A DNA stretch of 64,000 bases, taken from Methanococcoides sp. AM1. GTDB lineage: Archaea; Halobacteriota; Methanosarcinia; Methanosarcinales; Methanosarcinaceae. The position numbers and the translations under genes were made by a program. This document shows positions 19,084 to 28,182 of this stretch, one piece after another; the stretch's first letter is position 1, and each line of letters opens with the position of its first letter. Location of the stretch: positions 124,001 to 188,000 of the forward strand of contig NZ_CAAGSW010000005.1 of NCBI RefSeq assembly GCF_900774055.1. Direction: 5' to 3'. The notes below the pieces were generated by a model. It was given only the letters and a program-made list of their open reading frames with translations. It searched no databases and was not told the DNA's origin.

Positions 19084-20556
19084 ATGCCAGCAGAAACATC
19101 AGACAGAAAAATGGACATGCCAAGAATTCTCCTGGCAGCCGACAGGTCATCCTCAGGCAAGACCACCATCACAGCAGGACTTCTTGCATCCCTCACTTCA
19201 AGAGGCTACAGCGTTCAGCCATTCAAGGTCGCCCTTGACTACATTGATCCCAGTTATCATTCAGAGATCACCGGCCGACGGGCACGCAACCTTGACGGCT
19301 ACCTCATGGAAGAGGAAGGCGTGCTTGACGTATTCACACATGCCTGCGAAGTTGACGGGAAAGCTGATATTGCTGTTATAGAAGGTGTGAGAGGACTTTT
19401 TGAAGGGCTGGAAAGCCTTGGAGATACGGGAAGCACTGCCCAGATCGCCAAGATGCTGAACTGCCCGGTCATACTGATAATTAATGCCCGCAGTATAACA
19501 CGTTCTGCCGCTGCTCTTGTCAACGGATACAAGAACTTCGATCCCGACGTTAACATCGTTGGTGTGATACTGAACAACATCGGCGGCATGAGACATGCCA
19601 GCAAAGCAAAGGAAGCTGTGGAACACTTCACAGGCCTCCCTGTGCTGGGAATAATCCCAAGGGACAATGCAATGCAGATATCCATGCGTCATCTGGGACT
19701 TGTTCCGGCCATTGAAGAGAGACGCCGGATAAATGACCTTGATGAGCGTATCGCTGCCATTGAAAAGAGGGTATCTGAAGGCATAGACATCGATAAAGTG
19801 CTGGAGCTTGCAAGACAGGCTGAAGCCGTGGAAAGACCGGAAACTTCCGTATTCACATCGCGCAAACCGAAAGGCGAATCACCGGTTATCGGTATTGCAC
19901 TTGATGAAGCATTCAACTTTTACTATCACAACAATCTTGAACTCCTAGAGCTTGCCGGAGCCAGGATCGAGTATTTCAGTCCTATTCATGACAGTCACCT
20001 GCCGAAAGTAGATGCCCTCTATCTTGGAGGCGGCTATCCTGAACTGTTCGCGTCCGAGCTGGAAGCTAACGAAAGCATGAGAAAGGATATCAAACAGGCA
20101 TCCGAGAACGGACTCCCCATATACGGAGAATGCGGTGGCCTGATGTACCTCACAGAGCGCATCACCACCGGAGTAAAGGGGAAAGGCACATACCACATGG
20201 CAGAGATGCCTGAGTCCACGCATGAGATGGTGGGAGCACTTCCGGGACACTCGCTCATGGGCCACAAGCGTGTGGTCAGCTACAATATCGGAGCGCTTGA
20301 TGTGGATACGATCATCGGCAAGTCCGGAAATTCTTTTATCGGGCATGAGTTCCACCATTCTGAGATAACTGAGATACCATCCGACGCAAAGTTCGCGATA
20401 AAGCTTTCACGGGGAACCGGGATAAAAGACGGATGGGACGGATTGATCACAAATAATACGCTTGGAGCATATGCCCATCTGGAAGCAGTTTCATACAGGG
20501 AATTTGCTACATCTTTTGTAGATTCCGCAGCAAAATACAGGAGTGAAAAAGCTTGA
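19084..20556 (+). CDS. cfbB: Ni-sirohydrochlorin a,c-diamide synthase CfbB
   Basis: CobB/CbiA-type amidotransferase that amidates the a and c acetates of Ni-sirohydrochlorin with glutamine and ATP. The N-terminal ATPase domain has the P-loop ADRSSSGKTTITAGL (about 19-33) and DYIDPSYH. The C-terminal class I glutaminase domain has the Cys nucleophile in YGECGGLMYL (about 353-362) and a His near the C-terminus in GAYAHLEA. 490 residues is normal. cfbB ends within the start of endA: the TTG of endA and the TGA of cfbB overlap by four bases, so endA is probably read from the same transcript. Confidence 0.95.
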   Translation: MPAETSDRKMDMPRILLAADRSSSGKTTITAGLLASLTSRGYSVQPFKVALDYIDPSYHSEITGRRARNLDGYLMEEEGVLDVFTHACEVDGKADIAVIEGVRGLFEGLESLGDTGSTAQIAKMLNCPVILIINARSITRSAAALVNGYKNFDPDVNIVGVILNNIGGMRHASKAKEAVEHFTGLPVLGIIPRDNAMQISMRHLGLVPAIEERRRINDLDERIAAIEKRVSEGIDIDKVLELARQAEAVERPETSVFTSRKPKGESPVIGIALDEAFNFYYHNNLELLELAGARIEYFSPIHDSHLPKVDALYLGGGYPELFASELEANESMRKDIKQASENGLPIYGECGGLMYLTERITTGVKGKGTYHMAEMPESTHEMVGALPGHSLMGHKRVVSYNIGALDVDTIIGKSGNSFIGHEFHHSEITEIPSDAKFAIKLSRGTGIKDGWDGLITNNTLGAYAHLEAVSYREFATSFVDSAAKYRSEKA

Positions 20557-21608
20557 GAGCAGAGATAATCAAAGACCGTGTACTTGTAGAGAAAAAGGCA
20601 ATAAACGAACTTTACAATACAGGTTACTACGGCAGGCCCAAGGACAACGGGCTGGAACTTACACTTATTGAAGCTGCATATCTTGCATACCGCGGGAAGA
20701 TCGAAGTGGAGAATGAGGGCAAAGTGCTTGATTTTGCCGAATTTTTCAAAAAGGCTTCAACCCTGCAACCAGCATTCGAGCTAAAATATATTGTTTACAA
20801 GGATATAAGGGAAAGAGGATTCTACGTCCAGCCCGGAGTTACTGATTTCCGTGTCTACCCACGTGGAAGCCATCCTGGAAAAGGAGCTGCAAAACAGTTC
20901 GTCTACGTCCGATCTGAGAGGGTACCAATGCCACTCAAAGACCTCCTCCGATCGCTGAATGCAGCAGAAAATGTTCGCAAACAGATGATACTCGCGATCG
21001 TGGATGAAGAGAGTGACATCACTTTCTACGAGGTAAAGAGACCTAGAATAAAAGGAGGGATGGGAGATACACTTTACCCGGACATCACTACCGATGCCAC
21101 GTTCCTCGAGGACAGGGTCATTATCTGGGATGAAGATGCATCCAACACACTCTTTGAAAATGGCTTCTATGGAAAGCCACTTGATAATCAAAGGCTCCAG
21201 CTTTCACTTGTGGAATCACGATACCTGATGGAGAACGGTGTCATTAATATCACAGACCGCCAGGATAATGCTCTGGATAGCGAGTCATTCACAGAGATCG
21301 CTTCGAAGATAGAACCGGAATTCCTCCTGAAGAGCAGTGTGTACACTGACCTTCGTGAGAAAGGAGTCGTGCCTAAAACCGGATTCAAGTTCGGCAGTCA
21401 TTTCCGTGTTTATGCACAGGTGGAGTCCCCTTCAAAGATACCTCACTCGGAATATCTGGTACATTCAATTCCGTCAGACCATGAATTCAGACTACCTGTA
21501 ATGTCAAGGGCTATCCGCCTTGCGAACAGTGTCAGGAAAAGTATGCTATATGCGATCCCTACTGATGATGGTATTGACTACATCGATATCGGAAGAGTGA
21601 AGATGTGA
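20553..21608 (+). CDS. endA: tRNA-splicing endonuclease EndA (duplicated, homodimeric type)
   Basis: Cuts the bulge-helix-bulge at intron ends in archaeal pre-tRNA. The 351 residues hold two repeats of the EndA fold. The C-terminal repeat (about 180-351) keeps the full triad: Tyr in FRVYAQ, His in HSEYLV and Lys in SVRKSML. In the N-terminal repeat Tyr (FRVYPR) and Lys (NVRKQMI) remain, but the His position reads AKQFVYV, so that copy is presumably structural, as known for two-repeat enzymes. The start is a TTG at 20553 overlapping the cfbB stop, with GGAG 9 bases upstream. Linkage to cfb genes looks like operon sharing rather than a functional tie. Confidence 0.93.
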   Translation: MRAEIIKDRVLVEKKAINELYNTGYYGRPKDNGLELTLIEAAYLAYRGKIEVENEGKVLDFAEFFKKASTLQPAFELKYIVYKDIRERGFYVQPGVTDFRVYPRGSHPGKGAAKQFVYVRSERVPMPLKDLLRSLNAAENVRKQMILAIVDEESDITFYEVKRPRIKGGMGDTLYPDITTDATFLEDRVIIWDEDASNTLFENGFYGKPLDNQRLQLSLVESRYLMENGVINITDRQDNALDSESFTEIASKIEPEFLLKSSVYTDLREKGVVPKTGFKFGSHFRVYAQVESPSKIPHSEYLVHSIPSDHEFRLPVMSRAIRLANSVRKSMLYAIPTDDGIDYIDIGRVKM

Positions 21609-21630
21609 TCCTGCCCGGGATCACTTTTCT
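21605..21630 (+). terminator. Hairpin terminator at the endA stop
   Basis: GTGATCC and GGATCAC form a 7-bp stem overlapping the endA stop codon, followed by TTTTCT. It would end the cfb-endA transcript. Confidence 0.6.
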
Positions 21631-21669
21631 AAAATAACATTTATTAACTACCTTTTTGAATTATTTAGC

Positions 21670-22374
21670 ATGGAAGCACTTTATCTGAAAGACTGTTACA
21701 TCAAAGAATTCGAAGCTACTGTCATGAGTGTGAAGGATGACAAATTCGTGGTCCTTGACAGAACTGCATTCTATCCAAAATCCGGTGGCCAGCCACATGA
21801 TACCGGAGTTCTGATCAATGAGGGGAAGGAATACAAAGTTGTCTTCGTCGGGAAGTTCGACAAGCAGATCAGCCATGAGGTCAGTGAACCGGGACTAAAA
21901 GAGGGAGATAAGGTAAAGGGCATCATCGACTGGGACAGGCGTACCCTGTTCATGAACTACCATACCGCATCCCACATCCTCAGTGCCATCATACACAATG
22001 AGACCGGTGCGAAGATCTCAGGAAACCAGATCGCAGAAGATAAGACACGTGTGGATTTCAATCTGGAGAACTTCGACAGGGAGCTGATCGGCTCATACGA
22101 AGCAAAGGTCAACGAAGTGATCGACAGAGTACTGGATGTAAAAATAGACATCCTTCCAAGAGAAGAAGCACTTACAATACCTTCTGTGGTCAAGCTCAAG
22201 GATGCTTTCCCCCCGGAGATAGAGGAAATACGTGTTATCAGGATCCCTGATGTTGATGACCAGGCATGTGGTGGAACACATGTAAAAAATACAGGAGAGA
22301 TCCCACACATCGAGATCTTCAAGGCAGAGAACAAAGGGAAGAACAACAGGCGAATCTATTTTAGATTTACCTGA
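21670..22374 (+). CDS. alaX: Alanyl-tRNA editing protein AlaX
   Basis: Free-standing editing domain related to AlaRS that hydrolyses mischarged tRNA(Ala), typically Ser- or Gly-tRNA(Ala). The 234-residue length fits the medium AlaX type. The zinc site is complete: HTASH (about 97-101) and CGGTH (about 198-202). The N-terminal part carries the family motif TAFYPKSGGQPHDTG (about 32-46), which includes the SGGQ segment. It has its own gap after the endA terminator. Convergent with the ccmF genes; 57 bases separate the stops. Confidence 0.94.
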   Translation: MEALYLKDCYIKEFEATVMSVKDDKFVVLDRTAFYPKSGGQPHDTGVLINEGKEYKVVFVGKFDKQISHEVSEPGLKEGDKVKGIIDWDRRTLFMNYHTASHILSAIIHNETGAKISGNQIAEDKTRVDFNLENFDRELIGSYEAKVNEVIDRVLDVKIDILPREEALTIPSVVKLKDAFPPEIEEIRVIRIPDVDDQACGGTHVKNTGEIPHIEIFKAENKGKNNRRIYFRFT

Positions 22375-22431
22375 ACATCTTTTCGAAATTTGTCACTTCA
22401 TTTTTTATATTGACATTATTTTTGTATTGGA

Positions 22432-23499
22432 TTAATCTTCATTTTCCTCGAAGTATCTCCTTACAAGCAGTACAAGACTTGAACCAAGCAGTACCAGCAG
22501 GAAGATCGCGATGATCATACCTTCGAGGGTGAAGTCCTGCCAGGAGTGGACCGAGACCCACATCCCGCTGCGGGTAACGAATGTTGCGAATATGACCAGT
22601 ATGAAAGATGCCACTGCAAGCATCGGTGCAAGGAATCTGTATTCACCATGTTTGACCCTTGTCTGAGAATGCAAGTAAGCAGTCGCAGTTATCCATGGGA
22701 TCAATGATGATGTCTCCACAGGGTCCCATGTCCAGTACCATGCACCCCATCCAAGGACCTCGTATGCCCAAAAGCCGCCAAGGCCAATACCTGCTGTAAG
22801 GAAAAGCCATGCCATTCTCATCCAGTCACGCGAGATCTTTACCCACCTCTCATCATCGATGAGGAGAGTAGCAAGAGCAGCTGCAAATGGAAGGGTGAAA
22901 GCTGCATATCCAAGGAACAGTACCGGAGGATGGACTGCCATCCAGGGGTTTCTCAGAAGCGGGTTCATACCCTGCCCGTCCACAAGCGGGTATGCTGATA
23001 CAAATGGATTCCAGTTGGAAATTTCGACGTATGCGCCCACATCTCCGTAATACATGGAGAACGGGTTCTTCAATACCAGCAACATAAGGAAAACTGTAAC
23101 GATGCACAGGCATATTGCACGCGTGATGTTCATTAGCCTTGTGTCGGACAGCTCTTTTGTGTGCCCTGTATACTGCATTGCCAGAAGCATCAGCAGGGTG
23201 AACCATGTCCAGAGCAGGAACGAGCCTTCCTGACCTGCCCACAATGCGGAAAGACGATAGACAAATTCAAGGTCGATGCTTGAATGCATATAAACATAAA
23301 CATAGGATGCTGATACCGTGAGCAGATAGTAGGTAAGCATCAGAATTGCTAGTGTGATGACTGCGGCACAACCAAGCTCAAGGTTTCTGGAAAGTGAACC
23401 GGCATGAGCACTATTTGTACGCAGGTGGATGACGGAATATATCGTTGAGACGGTGCCCAGGATAAAGGCTATCCATATGAGGATCATTCCAAAGTTCAT
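22432..23499 (-). CDS. Cytochrome c heme lyase, CcmF N-terminal part (CcsA-like, WWD)
   Basis: Integral membrane protein of 355 residues with about nine or ten helices that should present heme for attachment to c-type cytochromes on the outer face of the membrane. The tryptophan-rich WWD-type segment LGWGAWYWTWDPVETSSLIP lies near residues 229-248, with flanking His such as HPPVLFLGY and VKHGEYR. It corresponds to the N-terminal half of bacterial CcmF; the C-terminal half is encoded by the gene just upstream. Start ATG and the TGA of that gene overlap by four bases (ATGA), with a G-rich ribosome site, so the two halves are translated together. Confidence 0.88.
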   Translation of the reverse strand: MNFGMILIWIAFILGTVSTIYSVIHLRTNSAHAGSLSRNLELGCAAVITLAILMLTYYLLTVSASYVYVYMHSSIDLEFVYRLSALWAGQEGSFLLWTWFTLLMLLAMQYTGHTKELSDTRLMNITRAICLCIVTVFLMLLVLKNPFSMYYGDVGAYVEISNWNPFVSAYPLVDGQGMNPLLRNPWMAVHPPVLFLGYAAFTLPFAAALATLLIDDERWVKISRDWMRMAWLFLTAGIGLGGFWAYEVLGWGAWYWTWDPVETSSLIPWITATAYLHSQTRVKHGEYRFLAPMLAVASFILVIFATFVTRSGMWVSVHSWQDFTLEGMIIAIFLLVLLGSSLVLLVRRYFEENED

Positions 23500-24491
23500 T
23501 TATTTCCCCCCTTCCGGCTTTCTGAAGCCTTGTTTCTTTTTCCTTTTATCTTAGCCACAGGAGTTGTACCCTTTCCGTCAGCTGAATAATCTATCAATCC
23601 AAGTACGATTATACCGGCGAGCATCAGGAACAGGCCACCCCAGATAAATGTGATGAAAGGCACGGTCCTCACATATATGCTTACCTCTCCACTGGTTTCG
23701 TTAAGTGCTTTAGGGGCGATGAACAGTTCTTCGAAAATACCACGATGTACATAGGTAGTTGTGTACGTCTGCCCCCATTTGAAATCAGTTATGTATTTGA
23801 TCTGTCCGCTATCAAAATAAGTGCCCTTTTTGTAGACATCGAAATCCACATATGTTGCATAAGAAGAACCGTGATACTCCTTATAGTGAGAGCCTTCGAA
23901 AGTGGAATCCATTCCAGTAACAGATATCATATAGTTCTGCCCTTCGAACTAGCCGGCAGAATCCATTGAAACCACAGCAGAACCATCTACCTTCAAATTA
24001 CTACTGGCAACGATCCCTATGAGGATCAGAATGATCCCCAGATGGATCACATGTGCACTGACACCACGCAGTTTCATTGCACGTGAATCCCTTTGCAGAG
24101 ACATATATATCTTATAGGATGTCGCGACCAGAGCCATACTTACCAGAGGCACGGTCACATCAAGAGGAAGGTTTCCAAAAGGAGATAGAAAAGCAAATGC
24201 AATGGAGATCGCCACAGTAAGACCACCAACGAACAATGTTTTCTTAGCACCGAAATAACCATACAGCAAACCCATCGTAAGCAGTATTACCAACGCTGCT
24301 GTGGGAAGAGCACTCCTATTGTTGAAATATTCGGCAGTCATGCCCATCTCAACACCCGTGGTCAGCCTGACGATCAGTGGAGTCAGCATACCCACCGTTA
24401 TAAGAGCAGCAAGGAGCAGCATGGTCAAAACCGCTGCCAGCATAATGTTACTGCTGTTTACGAGGTCTTTGCTTTTTTTCATGAAATTCAC
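23496..24491 (-). CDS. CcmF C-terminal part with an in-frame TAG codon
   Basis: Two reading frames of 180 and 144 codons lie in the same frame, separated only by TAG (23949-23951) and six further sense codons. Together they make one 331-residue protein matching the C-terminal half of CcmF: four N-terminal helices with MLTPLIVRLTTG, the His-bearing VSAHVIHLGIILILIGIV (about 148-165), an external beta domain, and a last helix TFIWGGLFLMLAGIIVL. The TAG falls in the beta domain between VVSMDSAG and FEGQNYMISV, where no domain border is expected. I read it as one gene, with TAG decoded as pyrrolysine or a recent nonsense mutation. A separate start at 23930 would begin mid-domain. Confidence 0.75.
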
Positions 24492-24596
24492 AATCGTTAT
24501 GTCTGTTCAAATATGTATCGGTACTGACATTAAAAATGCAGGATCAATAATGATAGAATATTGCCGAGATAATTGTTTCTGGAAAAGAAAGGTTGA

Positions 24597-24616
24597 AAGG
24601 CGGCATGGCCCGCCTT
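24597..24616 (-). terminator. Hairpin after the rubrerythrin gene
   Basis: AAGGCGG and CCGCCTT form a 7-bp GC-rich stem 18 bases past the rubrerythrin stop, followed on the minus strand by a T-rich stretch. Likely terminator. Confidence 0.55.
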
Positions 24617-24634
24617 AGAGAAATTTCCTGTTGT

Positions 24635-25126
24635 TCACTCCACCTTGCTGAACTTTGAATGAACAGCACCACAGACAGGACACCTTTCTGGCGCTTCGCC
24701 TTCCACGGTATAACCACAGACCTCACAGACATAGTAATCTGCATCTTCATTATCATCCATGTCGTCCAGTGCTTTCTGGTAAAGCTCAGCATGGACCTTT
24801 TCGACCTGGTTTGCAAGATCAAAGCTGCGTACAGCCTTCTTGTTGCCTTCCTTTTCTGCTTCCTCGATGAAGGCAGGGTACATCTCGTTGAATTCCATGG
24901 TTTCACCGGCTATTGCTTCCTGAAGGTTCTCCTCAGTGCTTTTTACCTCTCCCAGTACCCTCAGGTGATTGTGAGCATGTACTGTTTCTGCATATGCTGC
25001 AGCCCGGAATAGTTTGGCGATCTTCGCGAAACCCTCTTTATCAGCCATTTTTGCAAAAGCAAGGTACTTCCTGTTTGCCATTGATTCACCGGCAAACGCT
25101 TCATTTAGATTTTCGATGGTACTCAT
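24635..25126 (-). CDS. Rubrerythrin
   Basis: Peroxide-reducing diiron protein of anaerobes, 163 residues. The N-terminal four-helix bundle carries the metal ligands in NEAFAGESMANRKYL (Glu), AYAETVHAHNHLRV (ExxH), AIAGETMEFNEMYP and a final Glu-x-x-His in VEKVHAELYQ. A rubredoxin domain follows with CEVCGY and CPVCGAVH (about 134-155). GGAGG lies 6 bases before the ATG at 25126, which decides against longer in-frame starts. It is a single gene with its own terminator. Hcp (30.7 kb) is another oxidative or nitrosative stress protein in the window. Confidence 0.94.
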   Translation of the reverse strand: MSTIENLNEAFAGESMANRKYLAFAKMADKEGFAKIAKLFRAAAYAETVHAHNHLRVLGEVKSTEENLQEAIAGETMEFNEMYPAFIEEAEKEGNKKAVRSFDLANQVEKVHAELYQKALDDMDDNEDADYYVCEVCGYTVEGEAPERCPVCGAVHSKFSKVE

Positions 25127-25348
25127 GAGATTCCTCCATTTTTTATTATATTGTAAGATAACTGGGTACATATCAAATATATGATTAATGGAAGGAAGGA
25201 TATGAGGAAGAGCATGTTAAAGAGAACTAATCGATGAAAGGATGAAAGGCAATGGTTTGAGTTGGTTTTATATATCAATGAAGCAGATTAGAGCAAAATC
25301 TAATGAGTTGATAACACGATCGAGCTAATTGTTCTTGCAATATGGTTA

Positions 25349-25876
25349 ATGCTTCCTGCATATCTTCCGAATCCTTTTGCAGCTGTCTTTGGAGGCGGCA
25401 GGCCTATCGACGGAGGAAAAACAATGTCTGATGGCAGGCGCATCCTTGGAGATGGAAAGACCTTCCGTGGTTTCTTTGCAGGCCTTATATGCGGTACTCT
25501 TGCAGGACTATTACAGATGCGACTGATCGAAAGCTATCCTGTAATATTGGGAGCACAACTACCAACATTCGGAACAGGTGGACTGAACTCGACCATCGTT
25601 GTATTCGCGCTTGCTTTTGGCTCCCTTTTCGGAGATATGTTCATGAGCTTCTTCAAGCGGCGTATGGGATTAAAACGCGGAGCTCCGCTACCTGTTGTAG
25701 ACCAGCTTGATTTCGTCATGGGAGCACTGTTATTTGCCTACCTTGCATCCCCATACTGGTTCTCCGAACAATTCACATTCACGATCATATTAGTTATACT
25801 GATCATCACACCCCTGCTTCACCTTGTGACAAATGTTATAGGATATTTCATGGGTGTCAAGAAAGAACCATGGTAA
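25349..25876 (+). CDS. carS: CDP-archaeol synthase CarS
   Basis: Membrane enzyme that activates unsaturated archaetidic acid with CTP in ether phospholipid synthesis. The motif FGGGRPIDGGKTMSDGRRIL (15-34), the segment GDGKTFRG, then SLFGDMFMSFFKRRMGLKRG (about 92-111) and PVVDQLDFVMGAL identify the family. From the first ATG the protein is 175 residues, but the codons just upstream (25319-25348) read IELIVLAIWL, the usual first membrane helix, and no ATG, GTG or TTG lies in that frame before a TGA at 25304. The true start may be a non-standard codon such as ATC or ATT, or there is a frameshift near 25312. pyrE follows 24 bases downstream. Confidence 0.88.
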   Translation: MLPAYLPNPFAAVFGGGRPIDGGKTMSDGRRILGDGKTFRGFFAGLICGTLAGLLQMRLIESYPVILGAQLPTFGTGGLNSTIVVFALAFGSLFGDMFMSFFKRRMGLKRGAPLPVVDQLDFVMGALLFAYLASPYWFSEQFTFTIILVILIITPLLHLVTNVIGYFMGVKKEPW

Positions 25877-25900
25877 TACCAGAAAAAGGAAAGGATCACA

Positions 25901-26446
25901 ATGACAACATCATCAAATGACAAAGAAGAGATTATAGATGCACTCAAAGCCTGCGGAGCTGTTAAGTTCGGGGATTTTACCCTCGCATCAGGAAAGAAGA
26001 GCAAATATTACATCGACATCAAAAAGGCCAGTTCCGACCCCGGCACATTGAAGATCATTGCAAAACAGGCAGCTTCACTGATCAAGGCAATGGACATCGA
26101 TATCGTCGGAGGTGTTGCACTGGGTGGTGTCCCAATTGCCACAGCCGTATCCCTTGAGACAAACATGCCACTCCTGTTGATACGTAAATCTGCCAAAGAG
26201 TATGGTACCGGCGGAAGGTTCGTAGGTGATGCTGAAGAAGGTGACAGGATCATCCTGCTGGAAGATGTGACCACCAGTGGCGGTTCTGTCCTAGAAGCGA
26301 TAGGTGCCATACGTGAAGCTGGATGCATCATTGATAAAGTGATCACCGTTGTTGACCGTGAAGATGGTGCAACAGAGAACCTCGGTGAGATCGATGTTAA
26401 GCTGGTACCTCTTGTACGTGCAAGCGATCTGCTTGCTGATAAGTGA
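25901..26446 (+). CDS. pyrE: Orotate phosphoribosyltransferase
   Basis: Makes orotidine 5'-phosphate from orotate and PRPP in pyrimidine synthesis. 181 residues. The PRPP loop is IILLEDVTTSGGSVLEAI (about 113-130), and the N-terminal FTLASGKKSKYYIDIKK (about 26-42) and IRKSAKEYGTGG carry the orotate and pyrophosphate contacts. It follows carS closely, so both may be on one transcript. A hairpin terminator follows. Confidence 0.94.
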   Translation: MTTSSNDKEEIIDALKACGAVKFGDFTLASGKKSKYYIDIKKASSDPGTLKIIAKQAASLIKAMDIDIVGGVALGGVPIATAVSLETNMPLLLIRKSAKEYGTGGRFVGDAEEGDRIILLEDVTTSGGSVLEAIGAIREAGCIIDKVITVVDREDGATENLGEIDVKLVPLVRASDLLADK

Positions 26447-26455
26447 AAATATAAC

Positions 26456-26494
26456 TGCAGCAGTGATTTTGTACTGCTGCAACGAACTTTTTTT
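26456..26494 (+). terminator. Hairpin terminator after pyrE
   Basis: TGCAGCAGT (26456-26464) and ACTGCTGCA (26473-26481) form a perfect 9-bp stem with an 8-base loop, followed 6 bases later by seven T. This marks the end of the conserved carS-pyrE unit just before the accessory island. Confidence 0.8.
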
Positions 26495-26540
26495 ACTCAC
26501 GTTGTAAATGGCTGTACCCACATGGCCTGCACAGAATTGG

Positions 26541-26580
26541 GGTTTAGTAGCATTCGTTTTGAAGTACCAAAGTGGAAACT
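26541..26580 (+). repeat. Left copy of a 40-bp direct repeat flanking the accessory island
   Basis: This 40-base stretch ends AAGTGGAAACT and matches the stretch at 30542-30581 at 35 of 40 positions by eye, in the same orientation. The two copies bracket the AT-rich island. The rest of the 410-base gap between pyrE and the next gene shows only AT-rich sequence and a TATA-like ACTTTATAATG near 26650; I see no gene in it. Confidence 0.75.
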
Positions 26581-26856
26581 TTGATCGATGAAGGCATTGA
26601 AAAGACGTTATGAAAGGTAAAGCTTGGGGATTCAGATTAAAAAAGTAAAACTTTATAATGTATTAGATAGCTTGCCTGTATTGAGATGAAGGCAGAAAAC
26701 ATTAAACACTTTTGGATTAATGGTTTGAATGTGTCATAAAATCGATTTGCCGTGTTTATTGTTATTGTCTTATAACAGATCTGAATTGGCCCTATTCTGT
26801 GATACAATTATCAGCGTTTTCTGCCAGAGTACAAATTAATAGGGGAATGGTTTCTA

Positions 26857-28182
26857 ATGAACAGTCGGAAAATAGGCTTGAAGTTAATTGTTTTTTTACT
26901 AATTTTACTTTTTACTTACTCGATTGCTGCTACAGGTCAATATTGTTCCTTTGAAGGAACTACTGGTAATTTTGAATTAATAGCAGAAGAAGGTGTAGTC
27001 GAACTTAATGCCAGTAGTTTCAGGCTAAATGTGAATCAAACCGTTTTTAGGAACATCAACAATATAATCGTAACAGAAAGGGATGGAACCACATATAATG
27101 CAAAGGCGGCAGAGATTCAAGTGAACTATCGAGAAAAATATAGCTGGAGCTTTCCCGGTACACACTTAGAAGCTACATTTAACAATATCACTTTTGAAAA
27201 ACCAAATGAATATAATACTATAATAATTAAAGGTGAGTCGGATAACATCGGATACAATACTATAACATCAATTAACGAAAATATCATAATACCTTCACAT
27301 ATAACGAGTTCTGTTTTTTTCAATGGAAGAAAAATATATGATTTTCAAACCATTGAACTTGTAGTAGATGATGACAGCTATGTCGAGTTACATTCAGCTC
27401 AAATAGGTTTGAGTGCTTATCAAAGTTCTAATTATCTCATCTACTCTACTTCCTTAAAAAAAGCAACAATTAATTCAGAGGGCACATTAAGATTGGATGA
27501 TCACAAATATTTTGTTGAAACTGTAGATAAAATTGAAATATCCAACTCACATGCATCTTTATTCCGAGTGACTGATGAAGAAATAAGGTTTAATGGAGAG
27601 ATAGAATCTGCATTTTTGAATGATGAAGACATAATGGTTAATTTCATTTCATATTGGTTCGATCAACAAACTGACAAAATAAATGCTATTTCTAGTTTTA
27701 TTATTGCAGTTGCTACAGCAGTACTTGTGGGTGTCACATGGAGACAAGTAAAATATAGTAGTAAAGTGACAGAACAGAATGATAAAAATATTAAACTTAT
27801 TTCAAGTTCCCAACAAATTGCTTTGTTACAAAGGAAGCTAGAGTTATTCTATTATCCACTATTTGATTTTCTAAAAACATATACGACCCTCACAGAAGAA
27901 AAAGAAAAAAACAATAAGAAAATAATGATGTTCCATGTCAATTTTCATCTTGATAATTCTGAAAAGAGGGAGCTTACCTCGTACAATAAAATAATAAGCC
28001 ACCAGTATTTGGCAGAAAATAAAACAAAACCTCTATTTGAGGAGTTCATTCGTAAACTACACGCTACTCCAAGCTCAACAAATACTGAATTAATAGCAAT
28101 TTATAAAAAATTAGTTGATTCTCTAGATAGAGACATTGAAGAGATAAACAATAAGTTGGAATCGCTAATGGACTTGGAATAA
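26857..28182 (+). CDS. Membrane protein with large external domain and a cytosolic R-LE-FY-PL module
   Basis: Not a family I can name. 441 residues: a signal peptide or anchor helix (about 8-27), an external, beta-rich, Asn- and Ile-rich domain (about 28-270), a second helix FIIAVATAVLVGVTW (about 278-294), and a cytosolic tail with LQRKLELFYYPLFDFL near 323-338, ending in a helical region. The tail motif recurs in the small membrane protein at 29294. GGGG ahead of the ATG supports the start. Base composition is much more AT-rich than the flanking housekeeping genes. The layout, outside domain plus helix plus conserved inside module, suggests a sensor or signal relay (inference). Confidence 0.7.
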   Translation: MNSRKIGLKLIVFLLILLFTYSIAATGQYCSFEGTTGNFELIAEEGVVELNASSFRLNVNQTVFRNINNIIVTERDGTTYNAKAAEIQVNYREKYSWSFPGTHLEATFNNITFEKPNEYNTIIIKGESDNIGYNTITSINENIIIPSHITSSVFFNGRKIYDFQTIELVVDDDSYVELHSAQIGLSAYQSSNYLIYSTSLKKATINSEGTLRLDDHKYFVETVDKIEISNSHASLFRVTDEEIRFNGEIESAFLNDEDIMVNFISYWFDQQTDKINAISSFIIAVATAVLVGVTWRQVKYSSKVTEQNDKNIKLISSSQQIALLQRKLELFYYPLFDFLKTYTTLTEEKEKNNKKIMMFHVNFHLDNSEKRELTSYNKIISHQYLAENKTKPLFEEFIRKLHATPSSTNTELIAIYKKLVDSLDRDIEEINNKLESLMDLE

